Source of the DNA: JAHJUB01 sp041653615 [NCBI: Candidatus Ratteibacteria bacterium]
GTDB lineage: Bacteria; Ratteibacteria; UBA8468; MWAK01
Length of the DNA: 64,000 nt
Direction of reading: 5' to 3'
Assembly (NCBI GenBank): GCA_041653615.1
Contig: JBAZEZ010000007.1
Coordinates: 17,525 to 81,524 of the forward strand
A program made the translations under genes and the position numbers. The notes under the pieces were generated by a model. It searched no databases. It saw only the letters and a program-made list of their open reading frames with translations, and was not told the DNA's origin. Positions 15,989 through 25,011 of the stretch are shown here, one piece after another (the stretch's first letter is position 1; every line of letters begins with the position of its first letter).

Positions 15989-18292
15989 TTACGGATTACT
16001 GCAGTAGGAACACTGTTCTTTCAACCCGCGTATCGTCCGGCCGCAATCAAGGCAGGCGGTAAATTCCGGGCTAAAGGCAATCTGCGCGTTCTGAGTGTAA
16101 AGAAAAGTCTTCTTGACGAAACTGGCCAGCGCGAGCGGATCCGGGTTGGATTCACCAAGCCAAACGTGCGAAAGGGCACCGGCATCAATTAAAGGATGGA
16201 ACAATCCTTCCATCTTCACTTTTTCAACCGGTGACATCGGTATGGAAACATTGTAATAGGTGGAGTTGGTATAATAAGCTCCGCCGGCATCCGGGGTCCC
16301 TTTAACTACTTTATGCGCCTGGAGCGGGAAATGCGCCAGGTCCAGCTTTGCCAGGCGGTACGCGGTTGATTCGGCCGGAGTCTGTTCCAGCACAAACTTC
16401 ATACCCAGTTCTTTGCTGTAGCGCTGGCAGGCAAGGTTAAGGTGCGCGATAGCCTTTAGACCAAAACGAAGCGCCACCTCGGATTCATGCAATTCCTGGC
16501 CCAAATGACTCTGCACCAGTTCGTTGAGACCGATTAAGCCAACCAGATACGTCACCCGCTTCATCCGCAGATAAGTTTCTCCGTCCTGTTTCATCGTAAG
16601 GAGGGCAAGCGGACTCTTGCTTCCCAGAGCCAAAAGCCGGTTAATAAAAATCCGTTTTTGCTGATGCGCCTTTACCGCCAGAGAAAGCATCCGGTCCAAT
16701 TCCGCGAAAAGCCGTTCCTCGCTGCCGTTGGCAAGATACGCGGCCCGGGGCAAATTAAGGGTTACGTTCTGCAAAGCGCAGAAACGCATCTTCCAGGGCG
16801 TGACTGCCTCGGACAGGTCTTGCGAATCAAGGATAAAGGAAAGCCGGCAGCACTCCGAAATCTTGGCGGTCTTACCCCGGTCGAAAACAAAATAAGTGTT
16901 GCCTTTTTCCGCGGCCACCCGGCTGATAAGCGTCAGGTAGTCTTCGGCGCCTTCCGTAACAAAAAGTTTGTTGGTCAGGTGACAAAGCGGTTTGGGAAAG
17001 AAAAAAGGTCGGCCCAGTCCGTCGCCTTCCAGGTAAACCTCAAAAAGAGCCCAGGCGAATTTTTGGGCCTCTTTCTGATAATCATTATACGTCTTACCGG
17101 TATACTGTCCGCCGGGACCGATAGCCGGAGTTTTAACGAAATGTTCCGGTACCTCCCAGTAAATATTTATGTCGCTGAATATCGCCTGGCCGCCGCGCGC
17201 CACTGCCTGCTGACTGTACTCGTAAATCATCATCTGGGCCAGTTGCTTTATATCCTTGTCCGACATCCCGACCAAAAAAGGCGCGAAAAAATAATTGACC
17301 GCATCCCAGCCGATGGCTCCGGCAAAATGGCCCTGAAGAGCCGCGGAGAATTTAACCATGTGGGCCAGCAGGGTTTCCGGATGTTTGGCCGGCTTAGCGA
17401 TGTTTAGCGCGTTCGGCAGAGAAAGACCATATTTTTTCACATACTCCAGCGATTGTCCGGAACAATACGGACGGTCTATCATGCCCAGGTCATGCAGGTG
17501 AATATCGCCGGAAAGATGGCTGTCCGACACATCCGGAGAAAAAACTTCCAGCAGGGCAAACTCTTTCTTGATTGCTTCCGAAAGGGAGAGATTTGTCGCT
17601 TCCGGATTATGGGGAATATTTGCGTTTTCCTTGTTCGGCAGAGTTATCACCTGGCGCACATCGTAAAGCGGCAAACCGAGCCGCGTATGCCGCCTTCGTT
17701 CTTCTTCGTACCCATACTCAACCAGTTTGGCGTTGACCATCTCCCGGATGAGGGGAGCGGTCAAGGTCTGAGTTCTGGAAGCGATAATCTCTTCCTCTAT
17801 CTCCAGGGAAATTATATCGGCTATATTCTGGGAAATACCGGTCTCCCGGCAAAGCGCCTCCACAATCTTTTCCCGGTCCCAAGATACAATATCTTCCTGG
17901 CTCGTGCGCACAAACAAGGCCAGGTCCGTGGACTCCCGGATTTTAATCGCTTCGGCCGCGGCCAGCTTTGTCTCTTCCGGCAGGACACCGGTTCGAACCT
18001 GCCTGACCTTTGCCCTCTTCTGGCGATAAATTATGTAGGCCTTAGCCGTCTTGGCATGACCGGTTTTAATCAGGACCTTCTCCACGATGTCCTGAATCTC
18101 TTCCACGGTCGGAGTAGAGTCGCTGAATTCCCTGGTCAGGTAAATATTAACCGCGTCGGCCAGGTCGTCGGCCAGACTGCGGTCCGCGCCACCCACCGCG
18201 GCGGCTGCCTTAAAAATCGCCTCGGAAATTTTCTCCTTCTGAAAAGGAGCAATCTTTCCGTCGCGCTTCCGTACTTCTTTAATCGGTTCCAT
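15989..18292 (-). CDS. nrdD: anaerobic (class III) ribonucleotide reductase NrdD, lacking the glycyl-radical tail
   Basis: 767 aa. Two ATP-cone-like regulatory domains lie at about 5-95 and 120-210. The catalytic barrel has DIHLHDLGMIDRPYCSG and the active-site KISECCRLSF. The C-terminus has a zinc finger with CLDCG and CSYC and then stops at SNP. Normal NrdD continues from there into the glycyl-radical loop RVxGY, which is absent here and present in the separate gene at 15634-15933. It reduces ribonucleotides to deoxyribonucleotides without oxygen. The gene overlaps nrdR by 14 bp, and NrdR boxes lie upstream of nrdR. Confidence 0.92.
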   Translation of the reverse strand: MEPIKEVRKRDGKIAPFQKEKISEAIFKAAAAVGGADRSLADDLADAVNIYLTREFSDSTPTVEEIQDIVEKVLIKTGHAKTAKAYIIYRQKRAKVRQVRTGVLPEETKLAAAEAIKIRESTDLALFVRTSQEDIVSWDREKIVEALCRETGISQNIADIISLEIEEEIIASRTQTLTAPLIREMVNAKLVEYGYEEERRRHTRLGLPLYDVRQVITLPNKENANIPHNPEATNLSLSEAIKKEFALLEVFSPDVSDSHLSGDIHLHDLGMIDRPYCSGQSLEYVKKYGLSLPNALNIAKPAKHPETLLAHMVKFSAALQGHFAGAIGWDAVNYFFAPFLVGMSDKDIKQLAQMMIYEYSQQAVARGGQAIFSDINIYWEVPEHFVKTPAIGPGGQYTGKTYNDYQKEAQKFAWALFEVYLEGDGLGRPFFFPKPLCHLTNKLFVTEGAEDYLTLISRVAAEKGNTYFVFDRGKTAKISECCRLSFILDSQDLSEAVTPWKMRFCALQNVTLNLPRAAYLANGSEERLFAELDRMLSLAVKAHQQKRIFINRLLALGSKSPLALLTMKQDGETYLRMKRVTYLVGLIGLNELVQSHLGQELHESEVALRFGLKAIAHLNLACQRYSKELGMKFVLEQTPAESTAYRLAKLDLAHFPLQAHKVVKGTPDAGGAYYTNSTYYNVSIPMSPVEKVKMEGLFHPLIDAGALSHVWLGESNPDPLALASFVKKTFLYTQNAQIAFSPEFTACLDCGRTIRGLKEQCSYCSNP

Positions 18293-18740
18293 CTTTTTTT
18301 AACCGCGCTACTTCCTTCTCAAATTCAGCAATATCAGTAAACTGCCGGTACACAGAAGCAAAACGCACGTAGGCCACCGGGTCCATTCGAGCCAGACTCG
18401 TCATAACCAGTTCACCGATCTTAGCCGACGGCACTTCCTTTTCGTATTTACTCCGCAATTCACCGCCGGTACGTTCCACCAGATTCTCAATCTCCTGGGT
18501 GGCAACCGGCCTTTTTTCAAACGCCCGGGCTATTCCGGCGTGAAGTTTTGCGCGTGAAAACAGTTCCCGCCGACCATCTCTTTTTACGACCATCAAAGGT
18601 TTTTCCTCCGCTACTTCGTAGGTCGTAAAACGCCGATCGCAAGAAAGACATTCACGCCGCCGACGGATATTCCCTCCATCATCCGAGAGACGGCTGTCAA
18701 CAACCTTGTCTTCCAGGTAACCGCAGAACGGACAGCGCAT
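18279..18740 (-). CDS. nrdR: transcriptional repressor NrdR
   Basis: 153 aa, full length. An N-terminal zinc ribbon has MRCPFCGYLEDKVVDSR and RRRECLSCDRRFTTYE (cysteine pairs CPFC and CLSC), followed by an ATP-cone (about 49-139, LMVVKRDGRRELFSRAKL). NrdR senses ATP/dATP and represses ribonucleotide reductase genes. It leads the nrdR-nrdD operon and so controls itself and nrdD through the two boxes at 18784-18827. Confidence 0.95.
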   Translation of the reverse strand: MRCPFCGYLEDKVVDSRLSDDGGNIRRRRECLSCDRRFTTYEVAEEKPLMVVKRDGRRELFSRAKLHAGIARAFEKRPVATQEIENLVERTGGELRSKYEKEVPSAKIGELVMTSLARMDPVAYVRFASVYRQFTDIAEFEKEVARLKKDGTD

Positions 18741-18746
18741 AAAAGC

Positions 18747-18767
18747 GGTGAATGGTGCACAGTAACC
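18747..18767. repeat. short heptanucleotide repeat in the nrdR leader
   Basis: Three adjoining 7-mers, GGTGAAT, GGTGCAC and AGTAACC, resemble the longer heptamer run at 31191-31218. They lie in the 5' leader of the nrdR transcript. Confidence 0.4.
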
Positions 18768-18783
18768 GAAAAACCGACATTAG

Positions 18784-18834
18784 CCTACATCTTGTGGTTT
18801 CGTATATTTTAAAACACAATATTTAGTCTGTCAA
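18784..18834 (-). promoter_or_regulatory. nrdR-nrdD promoter with two NrdR boxes
   Basis: Minus-strand promoter: TTGACA (18834-18829), 17 bp, TAAAAT (18811-18806). Box 1, ACACAATATTTAGT (18814-18827), lies in the spacer. Box 2 (18784-18797; CCACAAGATGTAGG on the minus strand) lies at the predicted transcript start. Both fit the NrdR consensus ACACWATATATWGT, and their centres are 30 bp apart, close to three helical turns, as known for NrdR operators. Confidence 0.8.
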
Positions 18835-18849
18835 GTTTGAATAGGGGAC

Positions 18850-18878
18850 TTGAAATAATAGCGCCAAAAGAGTATAAT
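18850..18878 (+). promoter_or_regulatory. promoter of uvrB, predicted leaderless
   Basis: TTGAAA (18850-18855), 17 bp, perfect TATAAT (18873-18878), then 6 nt to a GTG that begins the conserved UvrB N-terminus. No ribosome site is present. The upstream TTG at 18837 lies before the promoter and cannot be the start. Confidence 0.8.
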
Positions 18879-18884
18879 AATACG

Positions 18885-20903
18885 GTGGAATTCAAGCTCC
18901 TATCTGATTTTCAGCCGGCCGGCAATCAACCCGCCGCCATCAAAACCCTGACGGACAATCTACGGGCCGGTACGAAATACCAGACGCTTCTGGGCGTTAC
19001 CGGCAGCGGCAAGACCTACACGATGGCAAACGTCATCGCGCAAATCCAAAAACCAACCCTGGTCATATCCCACAATAAAACTTTGGCGGCCCAATTATAC
19101 GGCGAATTCCGCAATTTCTTTCCCGAAAATCAGGTCGCTTATTTTGTCAGTTACTATGATTATTACCAACCGGAGGCTTATCTACCGACCACCGATACCT
19201 ATATCGAAAAGGACTCTTCTATCAATGAAGATATCGACCGGCTTAGAATGTACGCAGTCAGCAGTCTTATCGCGCGGCGGGATACGATTGTAATCGCCAC
19301 GGTCTCATCCATCTATCCTTCCGGCAGCCCGGAAGACTACACCTGCATGACCTTGCGTCTGACCAAAGACCAGGAAATTGACAGCCGGGAAATCCGAAAA
19401 CGGCTGCTGGAAATTCAATATGAGCGCAATGATTTTGACTTATCCCGGGGTCATTTTCGTGTCCGCGGCAACCGGATTGAAGTAATACCTTCCTACGAAG
19501 AAAGAGGCCTGCGGGTTGAAGTAGAAGCTAATCGAATTACCGGATTGGCCTATTTTGATACGCTGACCGGTAAAGAAATCAGCCGGGAAGAAGACATCTT
19601 CATTTATCCGGCGAAGCAGTTTGTCACCACCCGGCCTAAAATGGAAAAAGCGCTAAAAACCATCACAGCGGAACTGCGGGAACGGCTGACGGAATTCCGG
19701 CAAAAAGGAAAATTGCTGGAAGCCCAGCGACTGGAACAACGCGCGAATTATGACCTGGAAATGCTGCAGGAGATGGGTTACTGCCACGGTGTGGAAAACT
19801 ATTCCCGTCACTTTGACGGCCGCCTGCCCGGAAAACGGGCTTACTGCCTGCTTGACTTTTTCCCGAAAGATTTCTTACTCATCATCGACGAAAGCCACAT
19901 CAGCGTGCCACAGATTCGCGGCATGTATTTCGGAGACCGGTCCCGGAAAGAAACGCTGGTAGAATACGGATTCCGGCTTCCGTCCGCGCTTGACAACCGG
20001 CCCCTGAAATGGGAAGAGTTCCAAAAATTCATGCGTTCCGTAGTCTTTGCCTCGGCCACGCCCGGTGAATACGAACTACAGCTTTCCGGCGCAAAACACC
20101 TCGGAGACAAATCACCCCGCATTGCCGAACAAATTATCCGGCCGACCGGACTCCTTGACCCGGAAATGAAGGTGAGGTCGACCACCAATCAGATTGACGA
20201 CCTGCTCGCGGAGATCAAAAAAAGAACCGCGGCAAAAGAGCGGACGCTGGTCCTTACCCTCAGCAAAAATACCGCGGAAGAATTGTCCGAATACCTGAAA
20301 AGTTTTGGAATTAAAGTGGAATATATCCACTGTGAAGTTGACACTTTCCGCCGGGTAGAAATCCTGCGCCAGTTACGGGAAGCGAAATACGACGTACTGG
20401 TCGGTATAAATCTGCTCCGGGAAGGACTTGACCTGCCGGAAGTAAGCCTGGTGGCCATCCTGGAAGCGGATAAAGCCGGATTTCTACGCTCGGAAACATC
20501 TCTCATTCAAATCGCCGGCCGGGCCGCCCGGGCTATCAACGGAGAGGTAATTCTCTACGCGGACAAAATCACAAAAGCGATGCACCTGGCCCTGACAGAA
20601 ACAGAACGCCGGCGTAAAATCCAGCTGGAATATAATCAGACGCACAACCTTAAACCGACAGCAATCAAGAAAGGAATCTACAAGGGAATCGAGGAAATCC
20701 TGAACGAAACACCCAAAGTTTCGGATAAACTTTTAGAAAAAGAAATCACCGACCGGAATCTTCTGGCGGTTATCAAACGGCTGGGAAAGGAAATGCTCAA
20801 AGCATCCCGGGAACTGGATTTTGAGCGGGCCGGCCGGATAAGAGATAAAATAAAGGAGCTAAATGGTGAAAAAGAAATTGAGTTGTACCAGAGGAAAAGA
20901 TAA
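18885..20903 (+). CDS. uvrB: excinuclease ABC subunit B
   Basis: 672 aa from GTG 18885, giving the usual start VEFKLLSDFQPAGNQPAA. UvrB is the central helicase-like component of nucleotide excision repair, loaded by UvrA and recruiting UvrC. Motifs: Walker A GVTGSGKTYTMAN, beta-hairpin YYDYYQPEAYLP, DEAD-type box LLIIDESH, motif VI QIAGRAARA, and the C-terminal UvrC-binding helix pair (about 630-665). Overlaps nadC by 41 bp. First gene of the long plus-strand block. Confidence 0.95.
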   Translation: MEFKLLSDFQPAGNQPAAIKTLTDNLRAGTKYQTLLGVTGSGKTYTMANVIAQIQKPTLVISHNKTLAAQLYGEFRNFFPENQVAYFVSYYDYYQPEAYLPTTDTYIEKDSSINEDIDRLRMYAVSSLIARRDTIVIATVSSIYPSGSPEDYTCMTLRLTKDQEIDSREIRKRLLEIQYERNDFDLSRGHFRVRGNRIEVIPSYEERGLRVEVEANRITGLAYFDTLTGKEISREEDIFIYPAKQFVTTRPKMEKALKTITAELRERLTEFRQKGKLLEAQRLEQRANYDLEMLQEMGYCHGVENYSRHFDGRLPGKRAYCLLDFFPKDFLLIIDESHISVPQIRGMYFGDRSRKETLVEYGFRLPSALDNRPLKWEEFQKFMRSVVFASATPGEYELQLSGAKHLGDKSPRIAEQIIRPTGLLDPEMKVRSTTNQIDDLLAEIKKRTAAKERTLVLTLSKNTAEELSEYLKSFGIKVEYIHCEVDTFRRVEILRQLREAKYDVLVGINLLREGLDLPEVSLVAILEADKAGFLRSETSLIQIAGRAARAINGEVILYADKITKAMHLALTETERRRKIQLEYNQTHNLKPTAIKKGIYKGIEEILNETPKVSDKLLEKEITDRNLLAVIKRLGKEMLKASRELDFERAGRIRDKIKELNGEKEIELYQRKR

Positions 20904-21807
20904 GCTGTTGTTGGAAATATCGGCGCCAGATTTGGAAAAGAAGGTTAAAACCGCCCTGGCCGAAGATATCGGTTCCGGTGACGTAACCGGCCGGATGATA
21001 CCGGACACAGCAACGGTAACAGCTGAAATTATATCCCGGGAAAAGGGAACAATCTCCGGCTTACCGCTGGCACAGCTGACCTTTTCCTCGCTGGACAAAA
21101 GACTGGAAATTAAATGTCTCACGGAAGACGGACAGGAAGTATCTCCGGGAGAAAAAGTGGCGGAAGTGTCCGGTTCGGGACGTTCCATCCTTGCCGCGGA
21201 ACGCACCGCTTTGAATTTCTTAAGCCGGCTCTCCGGAATCGCAACCCTGACCGCGAAATTCATGAAAGAGGTGTCCGGAACAAAGGTCCAGCTTTGCAAC
21301 ACCCGCAAAACAACTCCGACCATGCGACCGCTGGAAAAATACGCGGTTAGGTCCGGCGAAGGAAAAAACCACCGCTCCGGGCTGTTTGACGGAATCCTGG
21401 TGAAAGACAACCACATCTCCATCCTGGTAAAAACCGGAATGGCGGCCAACCGAAACGAAGCGATTACCTCGCTGGTCAAAGAAGCGCGTTCTTTCATGCG
21501 GGCCCTTCTGTCTACCCGAAGAGACGAAATACGGGGAATTGAAGTGGAAGTCGAAAATCGCGAAGAAGCCCTTACCGCCGCGAAAGCCGGGGCAACCATA
21601 ATAATGTTGGACAATTTGAAACCGGAAGCGGTTACCAAAATTATACAGGAATTGAAACAAGCCGGATATAAAGGAAAGATTGAGGTCTCCGGCGGAATCA
21701 ACCTGGAAAACGTAAAAGCGTATGCCCGGTCCGGCGCCGACATCATCTCCATCGGCCGGCTAACCCACTCGGCGCCTTCGCTGGATTTCTCGCTGGAAAT
21801 AAAATAA
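20863..21807 (+). CDS. nadC: nicotinate-nucleotide pyrophosphorylase (quinolinate PRTase)
   Basis: 314 aa. Converts quinolinate and PRPP to nicotinate mononucleotide in NAD synthesis. Motifs: ALAEDIGSGDVT, RTALNFLSRLSGIAT, TRKTTPTMRPLEKYAV, HRSGLFDGILVKDNHI and a C-terminal barrel end EVSGGINLENV. The start has an AAAGGAG site inside the 3' end of uvrB, giving a 41-bp overlap and an extra basic N-terminal stretch of about 20 residues. nadA is at 25955; no nadB or aspartate dehydrogenase is seen. Confidence 0.93.
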   Translation: MVKKKLSCTRGKDKLLLEISAPDLEKKVKTALAEDIGSGDVTGRMIPDTATVTAEIISREKGTISGLPLAQLTFSSLDKRLEIKCLTEDGQEVSPGEKVAEVSGSGRSILAAERTALNFLSRLSGIATLTAKFMKEVSGTKVQLCNTRKTTPTMRPLEKYAVRSGEGKNHRSGLFDGILVKDNHISILVKTGMAANRNEAITSLVKEARSFMRALLSTRRDEIRGIEVEVENREEALTAAKAGATIIMLDNLKPEAVTKIIQELKQAGYKGKIEVSGGINLENVKAYARSGADIISIGRLTHSAPSLDFSLEIK

Positions 21808-21811
21808 AAGC

Positions 21812-22399
21812 ATGGAACTGGTGGTGGCAACCGGTAATCGCAAAAAACTCAAGGAAATTCAGATAATTCTTTCCGGAGAATTGTTTCACATCCGGTGCTT
21901 GGCCGACTTTCCGAAAATACCGGAACCGGCCGAGGATGGAAAAACCTTCGCTGAGAACGCCGTTTCGAAAGCAAAATACTACGCCCAAAAACTGGACCGG
22001 ACTGTTCTGGCCGAGGATTCCGGTCTTGAGGTTAAAGCCCTGGATGGAAAACCAGGGGTCTATTCCGCCCGGTTCGCCGGCCCGGAAAAGAGAGACGCCG
22101 ATAATATCGCCGCCGTATTGAACCTGATGAAAAAGGTACCGGTGCCAAAACGGCAGGCCTCTTTTACTTCGGCGGCCTGCTTGGCCACGCCGAAAGGCGA
22201 AACATTTCTCTTTAAAGGAAGAAAAAACGGATCCATCGCACTGAAGCCGAAAGGAAAAAACGGTTTCGGATACGACCCTATCTTTTTCCTGCCGGAATTG
22301 AAGAAGACATTCGCGGAACTTTCTCCGCGGCAAAAGAACACCTTAAGCCATCGCCGCATCGCCCTGGGAAAAGTTCGGGATTTCCTGAAATCTTTCTAA
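21812..22399 (+). CDS. rdgB: XTP/dITP diphosphatase (RdgB/HAM1)
   Basis: 195 aa, full length. Hydrolyses non-canonical purine triphosphates and so cleans the nucleotide pool. Motifs: VVATGNRKKLKEIQ (substrate entry), VLAEDSGLEVKALDG (catalytic Asp), GKNGFGYDPIFFLP, and LSHRRIALGK near the C-terminus. Starts 4 bp after nadC. Confidence 0.93.
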   Translation: MELVVATGNRKKLKEIQIILSGELFHIRCLADFPKIPEPAEDGKTFAENAVSKAKYYAQKLDRTVLAEDSGLEVKALDGKPGVYSARFAGPEKRDADNIAAVLNLMKKVPVPKRQASFTSAACLATPKGETFLFKGRKNGSIALKPKGKNGFGYDPIFFLPELKKTFAELSPRQKNTLSHRRIALGKVRDFLKSF

Positions 22400-22437
22400 A
22401 AATTATTAAAGCGGTTAAAATATACTACTATACTTTT

Positions 22438-23793
22438 ATGCCAAACGGAATATTGTTGTTTATCGGCGGCCTGATTTTAGGCGGAATCGCAGCCTGGCTG
22501 ACACACAGCCGGAAATCATCCGGGTCGGAAAACCGGGCGACAGGCGCGGAAAGCGCCAACTGCGAACTGCGGCTCCAGCTTCAGCAAAAAGAAACGCAGT
22601 CCAACCAGTTGCAGACGGAACTCACGAAACAACAGGCGGGCCGGGTGGCCGCGGAAACGCAACTGGCCGCGGTCCGGGTAAACCTGGAGGAACAAAAAAA
22701 ATTGCTTTCCGAAGCAACCGCTAAATTAACCGATACCTTTAACGCTTTATCCGCAAACGCTTTAAAAAGTAACAATCAGGCATTTCTGGACCTGGCGAAA
22801 AAGACCCTGGAAAATTTGATTACCGAATCAAAAGGTGACCTGGGAAAACGTCAGGAAGCTATTGACGGAATAGTGAAACCGCTTCAGGAAACACTAAAAC
22901 GCTACGAAACCCAACTCCACGAAATGGAGAACATCCGCCATAAAGACCACGGAACTTTAACCCAACATCTGGACGACCTGCAGAAGATGCAAACTTCGCT
23001 TCAGAAAGAAACCGTGGCCCTGGTCACAGCACTTAAAGCACCGCAGGTGCGAGGCCGGTGGGGCGAGGTTACCCTGCGCCGGGTAGTAGAAATGGCCGGG
23101 ATGTCCCAATACTGCGATTTCGAAGAACAGCCCTCAATGGATACCGAGGAAGGCCGGAAAAGGCCGGATTTAATCGTAAAATTGCCGGCCGGACGCACCG
23201 TCGTGGTGGATGCCAAGGTGCCGTTAAAAGCATACATGGAAGCCATGGAAGCGCCAAACGAAGAAGCGCGTGAAGCCGCCTTCTCGCGCCACGCGGAAGC
23301 GGTTCGAAAATACATAAAAGACCTGGGCTCCAAATCATACTGGAGCCAGTTCAACCCCAGCCCGGATTTTGTCGTCCTCTTTCTACCCGGCGAATCTTTT
23401 TTCAGCGCGGCCCTGGAACAGGACCGCCAATTGATTGAAGATGGCATCGCCGGTGGAGTGGTCCTGGCAACGCCCACCACCCTGATAACCCTTTTGAGGA
23501 CGGTTGCTTATACCTGGCAGCAGCAGGACGTTTCTAAAAACGCACAGCGCATCTGGGAGACCGGTCAGGAATTATTTGAAAGAATCACCAAATTCGCGGA
23601 ACACCTGGCCGGAATCCGGAAAGGATTAAACGACGCGGCAAACGCCTATAACGCGGCGCTCGGGTCATGGGAAAGCCGGCTCTTGCCCGGTCTGAGAAAA
23701 CTAAAAGAATTGGGCGCCGTATCCGGCGGGAAAGAAGTACCGGAAGTGGAACCGGTAGATACCGCTTTAAGGGAATTACCGGAAAAATCTTAG
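22438..23793 (+). CDS. rmuC: DNA recombination protein RmuC
   Basis: 451 aa. One N-terminal transmembrane helix (about 3-22) is followed by a long coiled coil (about 40-205) and the RmuC nuclease-like domain with VRGRWGEVTLRRVVEMAGM, RPDLIVKLPAGRTVVVDAK and FVVLFLPGESFFSAAL. RmuC limits inversions at inverted repeats; the fold is related to restriction nucleases. AT-rich sequence with a TATACT box lies directly before the ATG and no ribosome site is clear. Confidence 0.92.
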   Translation: MPNGILLFIGGLILGGIAAWLTHSRKSSGSENRATGAESANCELRLQLQQKETQSNQLQTELTKQQAGRVAAETQLAAVRVNLEEQKKLLSEATAKLTDTFNALSANALKSNNQAFLDLAKKTLENLITESKGDLGKRQEAIDGIVKPLQETLKRYETQLHEMENIRHKDHGTLTQHLDDLQKMQTSLQKETVALVTALKAPQVRGRWGEVTLRRVVEMAGMSQYCDFEEQPSMDTEEGRKRPDLIVKLPAGRTVVVDAKVPLKAYMEAMEAPNEEAREAAFSRHAEAVRKYIKDLGSKSYWSQFNPSPDFVVLFLPGESFFSAALEQDRQLIEDGIAGGVVLATPTTLITLLRTVAYTWQQQDVSKNAQRIWETGQELFERITKFAEHLAGIRKGLNDAANAYNAALGSWESRLLPGLRKLKELGAVSGGKEVPEVEPVDTALRELPEKS

Positions 23794-24990
23794 GTGAGCA
23801 CAATGGGAGACATAACGATTGGCGAAGGAATTTACTGGATCGGCGCGATTGACTGGAATTTACGCGAATTTCACGGATACCGTACCGGCCGCGGCAGCAC
23901 CTACAACTCTTACCTCATCCTGGATGAGAAAAAATGCGTGGTAGATACGGTCAAAACACCGTTTACCTCTGAATTCATCGCTAAAATAAAAGAGTTGACG
24001 GCACTGTCGGAGATTGATTATATTGTTTCCAACCACCTGGAACTGGACCACGCCGGAGCCGTGGCAGAACTGGCAAAGGTTTGCCCGAAAGCAAAAATAC
24101 TGGCTACCGGTCAGTGGATTGAAGGCGCCAAAAAGTACTTCGGTCAGAACCTCCCGGTCCAACAAATCCGCACCGGAGATAAAATCCTGCTGGGTAAAAA
24201 CACCCTGACTTTCATCGAAGCACCGATGCTCCACTGGCCGGACAGTATGTTTACTTATCTCCCGGAACAGGAAATCCTGATGCCCAACGATGCCTTCGGC
24301 CAACACTACGCAACCAGTCAACGCTTCGACGACCAGGTGCCGGAATCAACCCTGATGGAAGAAGCGCTCCGGTATTTTGCCAACATCCTGCAACCTTTTT
24401 CACCGTTAATTCTTAAAATGATTGCCAAAATCACCGAAATGCAGCTCAAGTTAAAGGTGATTGCGCCCAGCCACGGCATCATTTGGCGAAAAGCGCCGGG
24501 AAAAGTTATCGACGCCTACCAACACTGGGCCAAAGGCGACGCACACCGGGAAGCGGTTATCGTCTATGACACCATGTGGGGGAGCACCGAAATTATCGGC
24601 CGTAAAATTGCCAAAGGAATAATGCGGGAAAACATACCGGTTTCAATCCTGTCTTTAAAAGAAAACGACCCCGGCGACATCATCGCCGCCATTTTCAAGG
24701 CAAAGGCGGTCGCCCTGGGAGCGCCGGTACTGAACAACCTTCCCTTTCCGGAAATAGTAAAACTCTTTATTTTTCTGAAAGGATTGAAACCGCAAAACAA
24801 GCTCTGGGCCTTATTCGGTTCCTACGGCTGGAATAAAGGAATTCTACCCCAATTTGGCGAGGAAATCAAAGCGGCCGGATTCCAAATGCCGCTGCCGGTT
24901 TTCGAAACCCGGTTCCGGCCCGGACCGGAAGAAGAAAAATCCGCGCAAGACTTCGGTCAACAATTAGCGAAATTGATAGACAATAAATAA
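23794..24990 (+). CDS. flavodiiron protein (FprA-type O2/NO reductase)
   Basis: 398 aa. An N-terminal metallo-beta-lactamase-like domain (about 1-255) carries the diiron ligands in SNHLELDHAG and later His/Asp residues near PSHGI. A flavodoxin domain (about 260-395) contains IVYDTMWGSTEIIG (FMN phosphate loop) and LFGSYGWNKG. It detoxifies O2 or NO with electrons from rubredoxin or ferredoxin, fitting an anaerobe. No rubredoxin domain is fused. Starts at GTG 23794, immediately after the rmuC stop, or at ATG 23803. Confidence 0.92.
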   Translation: MSTMGDITIGEGIYWIGAIDWNLREFHGYRTGRGSTYNSYLILDEKKCVVDTVKTPFTSEFIAKIKELTALSEIDYIVSNHLELDHAGAVAELAKVCPKAKILATGQWIEGAKKYFGQNLPVQQIRTGDKILLGKNTLTFIEAPMLHWPDSMFTYLPEQEILMPNDAFGQHYATSQRFDDQVPESTLMEEALRYFANILQPFSPLILKMIAKITEMQLKLKVIAPSHGIIWRKAPGKVIDAYQHWAKGDAHREAVIVYDTMWGSTEIIGRKIAKGIMRENIPVSILSLKENDPGDIIAAIFKAKAVALGAPVLNNLPFPEIVKLFIFLKGLKPQNKLWALFGSYGWNKGILPQFGEEIKAAGFQMPLPVFETRFRPGPEEEKSAQDFGQQLAKLIDNK

Positions 24991-25011
24991 AGATGTCATC
25001 GGGAAACAACC

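Noticed and set aside
18837-18884. N-terminal 16-residue extension of UvrB from TTG
   Set aside because: The segment contains the -35 and -10 boxes and does not resemble UvrB; the family N-terminus begins at GTG 18885.
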